6,237 nt of DNA from contig DHJA01000016.1 of assembly GCA_002404095.1 (NCBI GenBank), positions 40,750-46,986 on the forward strand, written 5' to 3'. Below are positions 1-6,184 of this stretch, piece by piece. This DNA comes from Planctomycetaceae bacterium UBA4732 (GTDB lineage: Bacteria > Planctomycetota > Planctomycetia > Gemmatales > Gemmataceae). Every line of letters begins with the position of its first letter. The first letter of the stretch is position 1. Below the pieces are notes generated by a model. That model did not search any database, was not told where the DNA came from, and worked only from the letters and a program-made list of their open reading frames with translations. Position numbers and translations under genes: made by a program.

Positions 1-35
1 CCGCAAGGGGGGAGGGAGCAAGACAGGACCGCCTG

Positions 36-791
<756 letters not shown>

Positions 792-2360
792 TTACTTTGC
801 CGAGGTCTTGGGTTGCGTGACGCCCGGAAAATCGTCCGTGCGGAACGGCGAGGCCGGCAGGCCGTCCTTATTCCACAGGTTTACGACCGGGAAGTTGGCC
901 CAGCCGAAGCGCACCGCGACCGGCCTTTCAACTTGATCGCAGCTGACGACCAACTTATCACCCTTGATTTCGGCGGTGGCGTTGTGGAACTTCTTGTCTT
1001 GGCCCGCGACGGTGAAGCCCGTCAAAGCTCCGTCTTTCGCTTCCAAACCTTGGCCGACGCTGCGGAAGCTGAGGACCGCCTTATTGCCGTCCACAGTCAT
1101 GGCGTCGTAAATCGGGCCGGAATCGACAATTTTCTCTCCGTAAGCCACGTCCAAGGCGGCCAAAGCCAGACGCGCGCCGACTGGTTCTTTGTGCTTGGGA
1201 TGGATGTCCTTTTCCTCGCCCACGTCGGTGATGACGGCCATGCCCGTGTGCTTGAGTTTCTCGCTGGTCATAAGCTGCGCCTCACGCAGCTCCGCCCAGG
1301 AGCTCTCTTGCGGTTCCTTGACGATGGCGCCATACGGCGCCAGTTGCACGAATAGGAACGCCATGTCAGGGTTTTTCCAGGCCTCGCGCCAGCTTTCGAT
1401 CATCGCCGGAAACAGCGTACGGTACTGGTAGGCGCCGCCGGCGTTGGATTCGCCCTGATACCAGATGGCGCCTTTGACAGCGTAGGGCAGCAAGGGGTTG
1501 ATCATTCCGTTAAAGAGGACGGCGCCGCGGTGCGAGTCATGGTCCGGGTCGGTTGGTTCTTTGGGCTTCGGCGGCGCCTCTTTGTCGTCGGCTTTGGCCT
1601 TCTTGGCGGCCTCATTCCACTTATCCAGATTCGCCTTGTACTTCTCCTCCGCCACCTTGTACTTGGCCACTAGCTCATCCTTCGGGTGAAACAGATTTTT
1701 CAGGTCGGCATTGGCTTCCAAAATATTTTGCGGCGTCCATGCTTCCGCAGGGGTGCCGCCCCAAGATGTGTGGATGAGACCGACCGGCACATTGCGCGCT
1801 TTCTGCAGGTCGCGGCCAAAGTAGTAGGCCACGGCCGAGAAGGAGCCGACCGTTTCGGGATCGCATTCGACCCATTTGCCCTGCAATTCGCTCGTTGGTT
1901 CGTCGGCAATCCTCTTGGGTACGGTAAACAGGTGGATCTTCGCATTCTTCGATTTGGCGATCTCTTCCTTGGCGCCGGCGCTACCCTTGAGGGCGAATTC
2001 CATGTTCGACTGGCCGCTCGCCACCCAGACTTCGCCGACCAGAACGTCCTTGATCGTGATCTCGTTCTTGCCCTTAATTGTCATGGTGTAGGGGCCGCCC
2101 GGCTGAAAGGGACCGACTTTCAGCATCCATTTGCCGTCTTTATCGGCCTTCTGCCCCGTCGCGACGGATGGGGCTTTGTCGAAAGCGAGGGTGACGCTGA
2201 CTTCTTCGCCGGGTTCGGCCGTGCCCCAGATGGGACAGTTCACGCCGCTTTGCAAGACCATGCCGTCGGAGAACAGCGTGAACGGCTTAACGTCCGCCCT
2301 CGCTTGAACCGACAGACATGCGACGGCCGCCAGTGCGGCGGCCCAATAGACACGCTTCAT
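792..2360 (-). CDS. Secreted sialate O-acetylesterase (SASA family, SGNH-type hydrolase)
   Basis: A 522-residue exported carbohydrate esterase, expected to remove O-acetyl groups from sialic acids or other acetylated glycans outside the cytoplasm. A signal peptide is clear: MKRVYWAAALAAVACLSVQA followed by RA|D, cleavage near residue 22. A beta-rich N-terminal part precedes the catalytic domain. The nucleophile block is GQSNM (S118), the Gly block is WGGTPAEAW (about 200-208), the Asn block is WYQGESN (300-306), and the Asp/His pair is D385-I-H387-P. A Lys/Glu/Pro-rich insert at about 227-275 separates the Gly and Asn blocks and is probably a charged helical arm. The start at 2360 is chosen over an upstream in-frame ATG at 2510 because AGGAG lies eight bases before it and the signal peptide begins there. 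The true substrate may be another acetylated sugar. No glycan gene neighbours are visible. Confidence 0.93.
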   Translation of the reverse strand: MKRVYWAAALAAVACLSVQARADVKPFTLFSDGMVLQSGVNCPIWGTAEPGEEVSVTLAFDKAPSVATGQKADKDGKWMLKVGPFQPGGPYTMTIKGKNEITIKDVLVGEVWVASGQSNMEFALKGSAGAKEEIAKSKNAKIHLFTVPKRIADEPTSELQGKWVECDPETVGSFSAVAYYFGRDLQKARNVPVGLIHTSWGGTPAEAWTPQNILEANADLKNLFHPKDELVAKYKVAEEKYKANLDKWNEAAKKAKADDKEAPPKPKEPTDPDHDSHRGAVLFNGMINPLLPYAVKGAIWYQGESNAGGAYQYRTLFPAMIESWREAWKNPDMAFLFVQLAPYGAIVKEPQESSWAELREAQLMTSEKLKHTGMAVITDVGEEKDIHPKHKEPVGARLALAALDVAYGEKIVDSGPIYDAMTVDGNKAVLSFRSVGQGLEAKDGALTGFTVAGQDKKFHNATAEIKGDKLVVSCDQVERPVAVRFGWANFPVVNLWNKDGLPASPFRTDDFPGVTQPKTSAK

Positions 2361-2670
2361 GGAAGAAACTCCTGGTGGTGAGATCAGACCGGCCTCGACG
2401 ATTCGCCCGCCCTTTGGGTCGAGGCCCGGCAGGAAAGGGATGATAACACGCGGCGGACGGGGATGCACGTATATTTCTAGCGGGTGCGCTTCTCCCGCCG
2501 CGCCCCCCACCCTTGCTTCCTGGCGCCGCTTTTGGGAGAATGCTCCTGCGCGAAATTAAGGAAGCGCCCTTTCTACCCTGACCAAGGCGATCCGCCTTCT
2601 CAAGGGTTCGCCGCCCGTCGCTGGCGGCCCTTGCCGTTGTGTCAAGCCTCGCGTGAACCGGAGGACGCCT
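2361..2670. promoter_or_regulatory. 310-base divergent intergenic region between esterase and regulator genes
   Basis: No gene is supported here. The stretch must hold the promoters of the divergent esterase (minus) and sigma-54 activator (plus) genes, but I see no convincing -35/-10 pair. A sigma-54-like site near 2620-2635 (TGGC...TTGC) has only eight bases between GG and GC, not ten, so it is not called. The best visible elements are the esterase Shine-Dalgarno AGGAG, the activator Shine-Dalgarno GGAGG (2660-2664) and the dyad at 2391-2426. Confidence 0.5.
2391..2426. promoter_or_regulatory. Perfect 9-bp dyad in the esterase leader
   Basis: GGCCTCGAC (2391-2399) is matched by its exact reverse complement GTCGAGGCC (2418-2426) across an 18-base spacer, starting 31 bases upstream of the esterase start codon. 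It could be an operator half-site pair or a leader mRNA hairpin. In GC-rich DNA a 9-bp dyad can also arise by chance, so the call is weak. Confidence 0.3.
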
Positions 2671-4122
2671 ATGGCACGCATCCTGCTGATTGACGACGAC
2701 GAAGACCTTCGGTGCTTCCTCAAGGGGGAATTGGAGGGAGACCGCCACGCGGTGCAGGATTTAGAGCGGGCCGAACAGGGGCTGGAGGTGCTAAGCGGCG
2801 CCGGCGCCCCCTTCGACCTCGTCCTGATCGATAACAAGATGGCCGGCATGTGGGGCACCGACTTCCTGGAAGCGCTGAAGAAACGCGGCATCGACGTGCC
2901 GGTGATTCTGATGACCGGCTATTCGACATGCGACACGGCCATCCGCGCCATGAACCTCGGGGCGTTCGATTACGTCATCAAGCCCGACACCTTCCAGTCG
3001 CTGTTCCAGAAGCTGCAACCAGTCATCGCGAAAGTGCTAGCGATCACCCAGCCCGCGAAGGAGGTGCGCTTTTCCACCCACGCGCCGCCCGGCCCGGCGT
3101 TGGAGCCTATGCTCGTCGGTAACAGCGAGGAGATGTTGGAAGTCTGCAAGCAAATCAGCCTTTGGGCCCGCAGCGACGACCCCGTCCTCATTCGCGGCGA
3201 GACAGGGACCGGCAAGGACCTGGTCGCTCGCGCCATCCACACCAACAGCCCGCGCAAGAACAAGCCGTTCGTCCCCCTGAACTGCGCCGGGTTCAACGAC
3301 AACCTGGTGGAGAGCGAATGGTTCGGCCACGAGGCGGGCGCCTTCAGCGGGGCCGATAAGCTGCGCAAGGGGAAATTCGAATACGCCAACGGCGGGACGC
3401 TTTTCCTGGACGAGATCGGCGACATGCCGTCGAATCTCCAGGCCAAGCTGCTGCGCCTGCTGGAATACCAGGAGGTGGTGCGGGTTGGCGGCAACGAGCC
3501 GATCAAGGTCAACGTCCGCCTGCTGTCGGCCACGTCCCTCGACCTGGAAGCTCGCATCCGGGAGGGGAAATTTCGTAGCGACCTGTTTTACCGGGTCAAC
3601 CGGGTGACGCTGCGCTTGCCGCCGCTGCGCGAGCGGTTGGACGACCTACCGGAGTTGGCGGCCTACTTCCTGGCGCGGGCGGCGGAGGGGACGGAACGGC
3701 GCCCGCCCGCGCTGGCCGACAGTACGCTGCAGCGCTTGCGGGCCTTTTCCTGGCCGGGCAACGTCCGCGAATTGCAAAACGTCCTGTGCTGCGCCTTCGG
3801 CCTGTGCCGCGGGCCGGAGGTGCTGCCGAGCCACCTCGTCTTCCCCAGGGAGAGGAGCGGGGGCGCGGCGCCGGGACAAGAGGGGGAGGATGAGGCCGTC
3901 GCTGGACTGCGCAAGGCCATCGCCTGGGCCTGGAACAGCCAGGACAAATCGTGGGAGGGCCTTCGCGACCGTCTCGAGCGCGAACTGCTCGCCTTCGCCA
4001 TGGCCCAACTCGGCGACAACCAAACCCAGGTCGGCGAACAGCTCGGTATGGCGCGCGGCACCGTCGGCAAGCGCCTGCTGAAGTACGAGTTGATTAAAAA
4101 GCCTGAAGCGCTCACGCCGTGA
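2671..4122 (+). CDS. NtrC-family sigma-54-dependent response regulator (receiver-AAA+-Fis HTH)
   Basis: A 483-residue cytoplasmic transcription activator that, once phosphorylated, would use ATP to open sigma-54 RNA polymerase promoters. The receiver domain (about 1-120) has acidic residues DDD at 8-10, phosphoacceptor D54, T82 and K104. The AAA+ domain (about 145-385) has Walker A GETGTGKD (176-183), the sigma-54 contact loop GAFSGA (223-228), Walker B GGTLFLDEIGD (241-251), arginine-finger region FRSDLFYRV (301-309), PPLRER (317-322) and WPGNVREL (361-368). A Fis-type helix-turn-helix lies at about 437-473. GAFSGA replaces the usual GAFTGA and ATS replaces the sensor ATN; both are mild changes that keep a polar side chain. 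The ATG at 2671 has GGAGG six bases upstream and beats a GTG at 2653. No partner kinase is in the window. The gene sits directly upstream of a sigma-54-like promoter, which it may control. Confidence 0.95.
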   Translation: MARILLIDDDEDLRCFLKGELEGDRHAVQDLERAEQGLEVLSGAGAPFDLVLIDNKMAGMWGTDFLEALKKRGIDVPVILMTGYSTCDTAIRAMNLGAFDYVIKPDTFQSLFQKLQPVIAKVLAITQPAKEVRFSTHAPPGPALEPMLVGNSEEMLEVCKQISLWARSDDPVLIRGETGTGKDLVARAIHTNSPRKNKPFVPLNCAGFNDNLVESEWFGHEAGAFSGADKLRKGKFEYANGGTLFLDEIGDMPSNLQAKLLRLLEYQEVVRVGGNEPIKVNVRLLSATSLDLEARIREGKFRSDLFYRVNRVTLRLPPLRERLDDLPELAAYFLARAAEGTERRPPALADSTLQRLRAFSWPGNVRELQNVLCCAFGLCRGPEVLPSHLVFPRERSGGAAPGQEGEDEAVAGLRKAIAWAWNSQDKSWEGLRDRLERELLAFAMAQLGDNQTQVGEQLGMARGTVGKRLLKYELIKKPEALTP

Positions 4123-4152
4123 TCGACAGCGCTCACCGCACAATCAGCGCCC

Positions 4153-4240
4153 CGGCCAGGCGCGGCCGATTCAAGCGCTCCTTCAGCATATCTTCTCCTT
4201 TTTTCTATTTTTTAACTCATTACTCCATCATCCTTTGTGG
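4153..4240 (+). promoter_or_regulatory. Region after activator gene: small GC hairpin then AT-rich tract
   Basis: A 5-bp stem CGGCC/GGCCG (4153-4157 with 4164-4168, 6-base loop) is followed, after about 20 bases, by a T-rich tract with two T6 runs (4191-4219) and further AT-rich sequence to about 4235. This stands out against the GC-rich background. The distance between stem and T-run is too long for a standard intrinsic terminator. The tract lies 45-90 bases upstream of the sigma-54-like promoter, where bending protein or activator sites are usual in such promoters. Either role is an inference. Confidence 0.35.
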
Positions 4241-4257
4241 ATGGAAAACCGATGCGC

Positions 4258-4291
4258 CACCGCCCGCGCCGGCGATTTGGCGCGGGCCGTG
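4258..4291. promoter_or_regulatory. GC-rich dyad overlapping the sigma-54-like promoter
   Basis: GCCCGCGCC (4262-4270) and GGCGCGGGC (4279-4287) form a perfect 9-bp inverted repeat with an 8-base spacer. After one mismatch the pairing continues for three more bases (4258-4260 with 4289-4291). The right arm covers the -24 element and spacer of the promoter at 4278-4293. It may be an operator, a cruciform or a transcript hairpin; no T-run follows it. Confidence 0.45.
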
Positions 4292-4293
4292 CA
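4278..4293 (+). promoter_or_regulatory. Predicted sigma-54 (-24/-12) promoter of the micropeptide cluster
   Basis: TGGCGCGGGCCGTGCA matches the sigma-54 consensus TGGCACGNNNNTTGCW at every defined position except two (A to G at position 5, T to G at position 12). The invariant GG (4279-4280) and GC (4291-4292) are exactly ten bases apart. Transcription would begin near 4304, about 80 bases before the first micropeptide start. It is the only such site I found on the plus strand between the activator gene and the micropeptides. The adjacent upstream gene encodes a sigma-54 activator, which raises its credibility. Its GC-rich sequence shares a dyad arm, so chance is not excluded. Confidence 0.6.
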
Positions 4294-4384
4294 TTAGGGG
4301 GATGCCGTCGCCGAGGACGGGAGACGGGGAGGGCGACGTAGCCTTCCCGACCGGCCGACCGCGACGAATCAAGCGAGGCACGTC

Positions 4385-4438
4385 ATGAAGCGATTCATCA
4401 GTTCCCTGCTGCGGTCCCTGAGTGTGTTTTGCGTCTGA
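4385..4438 (+). CDS. 17-aa amphipathic micropeptide 1 (paralogue family)
   Basis: Encodes MKRFISSLLRSLSVFCV followed by TGA. GAGG (4375-4378) lies six bases before the ATG, a normal ribosome binding site. Its product aligns without gaps to two further 17-residue ORFs (4509, 4643) and to the last 17 residues of a fourth protein (4737-4940). Shared features are basic residues at 2-3, a hydrophobic pair at 4-5, LL at 8-9, L12 and an aromatic residue at 15. On a helix, F4, I5, L8, L9, L12 and F15 fall on one face with K, R and S on the other, which predicts a membrane-binding amphipathic helix. It carries C16. Too short for usual gene callers. I recognise no named family; possible roles include a signal peptide-like pheromone, membrane-active peptide or leader peptide. 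Expression is unproven. Confidence 0.72.
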   Translation: MKRFISSLLRSLSVFCV

Positions 4439-4508
4439 GCGGCCTGCCGCCAGCCCGTAAACAATCGACCGGATCTCACGACCAACGCCCCGAACCTAGG
4501 AGAAGACC

Positions 4509-4562
4509 ATGCGAAAGTTCCTGACCGCCTTGCTGTGTTCCCTTGGCGCCTTCTGCGTGTGA
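4509..4562 (+). CDS. 17-aa amphipathic micropeptide 2 (paralogue family)
   Basis: Encodes MRKFLTALLCSLGAFCV followed by TGA. AGGAG (4498-4502) lies six bases upstream, the best ribosome binding site of the short three. It starts 70 bases after the stop of micropeptide 1. The same template is kept (basic 2-3, F4, LL 8-9, L12, F15, C16), yet codons differ: LL is TTG CTG here and CTG CTG in micropeptide 1, L12 is CTT against CTG, and F15 is TTC against TTT. The substitutions therefore spare the protein pattern. It differs from its sisters by C10 in place of Arg and G13 in place of Ser, giving two cysteines (10 and 16) that could bind metal or form disulfides. Function unknown. Confidence 0.72.
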   Translation: MRKFLTALLCSLGAFCV

Positions 4563-4642
4563 GACAGCGCCTTTCGCCCCCCCGATAAATCGCTGATCGA
4601 CCGTCCGCCCGATCCCTGGCCTCCCCTACGGAGTTTCGGACC

Positions 4643-4696
4643 ATGAAAACATTCTTTGCGTCCCTGCTGCGCGCATTGTCCGTATTTGCCGCGTGA
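4643..4696 (+). CDS. 17-aa amphipathic micropeptide 3 (paralogue family)
   Basis: Encodes MKTFFASLLRALSVFAA followed by TGA. GGAG (4630-4633) lies nine bases upstream of the ATG. It starts 80 bases after the stop of micropeptide 2 and ends 40 bases before the longer fourth member. It keeps F4, LL 8-9, R10, L12-S13-V14-F15 of micropeptide 1 but lacks cysteine and ends in AA, so cysteine is not essential to the family. S13 is written TCC here and AGT in micropeptide 1. These codon blocks are at least two base changes apart, which supports selection on the amino acid. Function and expression are unproven. Confidence 0.7.
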   Translation: MKTFFASLLRALSVFAA

Positions 4697-4736
4697 GCCG
4701 TGTTCCCCCTGACGTTGCTGTCACCCGGAGGGATCC

Positions 4737-4940
4737 ATGTCCACCACGGACGACACGGAGATTTTCCCGACCGATGAGCGCGGCGATACTCCCGCGCCAA
4801 ACGGCCGCGCACCGCGCGGCGCCCTCACGGCGTCGGCCCTACCGCGAGAGAGGGGCTGCACCGCCGCCGGAACGCCGGCGGGACTTCCGCCCCGGATACT
4901 GACTGCTCTCCTGTACGCCCTGTCGGTTTGGTCCACGTAA
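4737..4940 (+). CDS. 67-aa protein ending in the micropeptide module
   Basis: A small protein of no family I recognise. Its first 20 residues are acidic (MSTTDDTEIFPTDERGD). The middle (about 21-50) is rich in Pro, Ala, Gly and Arg and looks disordered, with a cysteine at 41. The last 17 residues, PPRILTALLYALSVWST, align position for position with the three 17-aa micropeptides upstream, including LL, L, SV and the aromatic residue third from the end (Trp here). GGAGG (4727-4731) lies five bases before the ATG. No start codon precedes the module itself, so it is made only as a fusion. The layout suggests a C-terminal tail (membrane anchor, recognition tag or degron) that the short peptides mimic, or a precursor whose end is released; both are inferences. 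Its prolines could be substrates of the oxygenase encoded downstream, which is speculative. Confidence 0.72.
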   Translation: MSTTDDTEIFPTDERGDTPAPNGRAPRGALTASALPRERGCTAAGTPAGLPPRILTALLYALSVWST

Positions 4941-4946
4941 CGTGCC

Positions 4947-4972
4947 CGCGCCCCGGACGACCGGGCGGCGCG
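4947..4972 (+). promoter_or_regulatory. Strong GC hairpin between the 67-aa gene and the response regulator
   Basis: CGCGCCCCGG (4947-4956) pairs with 4961-4972 to give a 10-bp stem, a 4-base ACGA loop and a 2-base bulge, starting seven bases after the stop codon at 4940. No T-run follows, so it is not a classic terminator. It may stabilise the upstream mRNA or set the ratio of peptide to regulator expression. Confidence 0.35.
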
Positions 4973-4994
4973 ATACCGAAGCTGGAGGATGCCC

Positions 4995-5489
4995 ATGTCG
5001 GCAACCCAAGGCCTGATGCAACCCCGCGACGCGGAGAGGTCAATGCACAAAGCGAACCACAGCGTCCCCATCGAGGTCCTTCTCGTGGAAGACAACCCCG
5101 ACGACGCCGACCTGACGGTCGACGCCCTCCGCGACGGGCGCGTACACAACCGCGTGACAGTGGTTGAAGACGGCGTCGAGGCGATGGCCTACCTGCGCCG
5201 CGAGGGCAAGTACCGCGCCGCGCCCCGGCCTGACCTTATTCTGCTCGACCTCAACCTGCCGCGGAAGAACGGCCGCGAGGTCTTGGCCGAGGTCAAACAA
5301 GATCCCGACCTGCGCCGCATCCCCGTCGTCGTCATGACCAGCTCGGACGACGAGAAGGACGTCCTGGCCGCGTATAACCTTTATGTGAACTGCTACATCA
5401 CCAAGCCGGTTGACCTGAACCAGTTCCTCGCCGTCATCAAATCGATCGAGCACTTCTGGTTCAGCATCGTGAAGCTGGCGGCGGCGTGA
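4995..5489 (+). CDS. Single-domain response regulator (CheY/Rcp1-like receiver)
   Basis: A 164-residue stand-alone receiver that would take phosphate from a histidine kinase and act through protein contacts, as it has no output domain. The acidic pair is E32-D33 in [13 protein letters not shown], the phosphoacceptor is D85 in LILLDLNLP, the switch Thr is T115 in VVMTSS and the lysine is K137 in YITKPVD. The tail, with FWFSIVKL near the end, is typical of the Rcp1-like receivers that pair with phytochrome-type and hybrid kinases. The start at 4995 has GGAGG six bases upstream. A start at 5043 ([12 protein letters not shown]), with GGAG six bases upstream, gives 148 residues, closer to the usual length, and cannot be excluded. 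An ATG at 4989 abuts the GGAGG and is unlikely. The gene lies between the micropeptide cluster and the oxygenase gene in one direction, so is probably co-transcribed. Confidence 0.93.
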   Translation: MSATQGLMQPRDAERSMHKANHSVPIEVLLVEDNPDDADLTVDALRDGRVHNRVTVVEDGVEAMAYLRREGKYRAAPRPDLILLDLNLPRKNGREVLAEVKQDPDLRRIPVVVMTSSDDEKDVLAAYNLYVNCYITKPVDLNQFLAVIKSIEHFWFSIVKLAAA

Positions 5490-5537
5490 CGGCGTTCTAC
5501 AGCCGGGACCGCCGGCTGGCTGACGGGGGCGGCATTC

Positions 5538-6125
5538 ATGACGAAGGAAGAACTGGACGGCGACCGGATCTTCGTCCTTCATGACTTCCTGTCCGGCGGA
5601 GAGTGTTCCTCGCTGATTCAGTACAGCGAAGATCTGGGATACGAACCAGCCCCTGTCGGCGACGTCGTCGCCCCAGAAGTACGGAATAACGAGAGGGTCA
5701 TCATCGATGACGCCGTGTTGGCCGCGGAACTGTTCCTCCGCGCCAGGCCGTTCCTGCCTGCCATGATCGACGACGAGATTCCGGTCGGGTTCAATGAGCG
5801 GTTTCGCTTCTACCGATACGGCCCGGGACACCGTTTCAAGCCTCATCCCGACGGCGCGCATAACCAACTCGAGCTGTGCGAGGAGAGCCTTCTGACGTTC
5901 ATGGTCTACCTGAACGATCTGGTGGAGGGTGGGGAGACGAATTTCTATGCGAGCGTGGAGAACGTCTCTTGCGATCTGCCCTGCCGATGCGTGAGGCCGA
6001 AGACGGGGGCGGCGCTGGTGTTCCTCCACCGGATCTGGCACGAGGGGGCGGCCGTCCGGAGCGGGCGGAAATACGTGATGCGGACCGACGTAATGTATGG
6101 GCGCCCCGCGCCGCGGCCCGGCTGA
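5538..6125 (+). CDS. 2-oxoglutarate/Fe(II)-dependent oxygenase, prolyl-4-hydroxylase type
   Basis: A 195-residue cytoplasmic non-haem iron oxygenase, expected to couple 2-oxoglutarate decarboxylation to hydroxylation of a protein or peptide side chain. The iron triad is H103, D105 (in FKPHPDG) and H168 (WHEGAAV). K178 in SGRKYVMRTDVMY would bind the 2-oxoglutarate carboxylate. FYRYGPGHRF (91-100), MVYLND (122-127) and EGGETNFY (130-137) are standard in this family. The protein is a single catalytic domain with no signal peptide, and has five cysteines. A G-rich stretch (5524-5529) before the ATG serves as ribosome binding site. It follows the response regulator gene after 48 bases, so is likely in the same transcript. 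The substrate is unknown; the neighbouring peptides are candidates by position only. Confidence 0.92.
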   Translation: MTKEELDGDRIFVLHDFLSGGECSSLIQYSEDLGYEPAPVGDVVAPEVRNNERVIIDDAVLAAELFLRARPFLPAMIDDEIPVGFNERFRFYRYGPGHRFKPHPDGAHNQLELCEESLLTFMVYLNDLVEGGETNFYASVENVSCDLPCRCVRPKTGAALVFLHRIWHEGAAVRSGRKYVMRTDVMYGRPAPRPG

Positions 6126-6184
6126 GAGTCTGTCCCCTATGGGGGTGTACGAGCCGCGACCGTTACAGTACTTTCAAAATGTAC

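Noticed and set aside
1686..2381. Open frame of 231 codons on the plus strand within the esterase gene
   Set aside because: Antisense to the signal peptide and nucleophile region of the esterase. No family motif and no ribosome binding site that stands out.
2361..2510. N-terminal extension of the esterase to an ATG at 2510
   Set aside because: It would place 50 residues before a textbook signal peptide, and the start at 2360 has AGGAG at the right distance.
2620..2640. Sigma-54-like TGGC...TTGC upstream of the activator gene
   Set aside because: Only eight bases lie between GG and GC; the ten-base spacing is nearly invariant in this promoter class.
4153..4219. Intrinsic terminator of the activator gene
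   Set aside because: The stem has only five pairs and the T-runs begin more than 20 bases after it, so the arrangement does not fit; noted only as an AT-rich regulatory tract.
4369..4812. Open frame of 147 codons on the minus strand across the micropeptide cluster
   Set aside because: Arg-rich composition without motifs. The plus-strand ORFs have repeated ribosome binding sites and a conserved peptide, which explains the region better.
5040..6041. Long open frame of 333 codons on the minus strand opposite the response regulator and oxygenase genes
   Set aside because: It is antisense to two genes with full catalytic motifs. Its translation is low in hydrophobic core patterns and rich in Arg/Val/Asp/Gln, typical of a GC-rich shadow frame.
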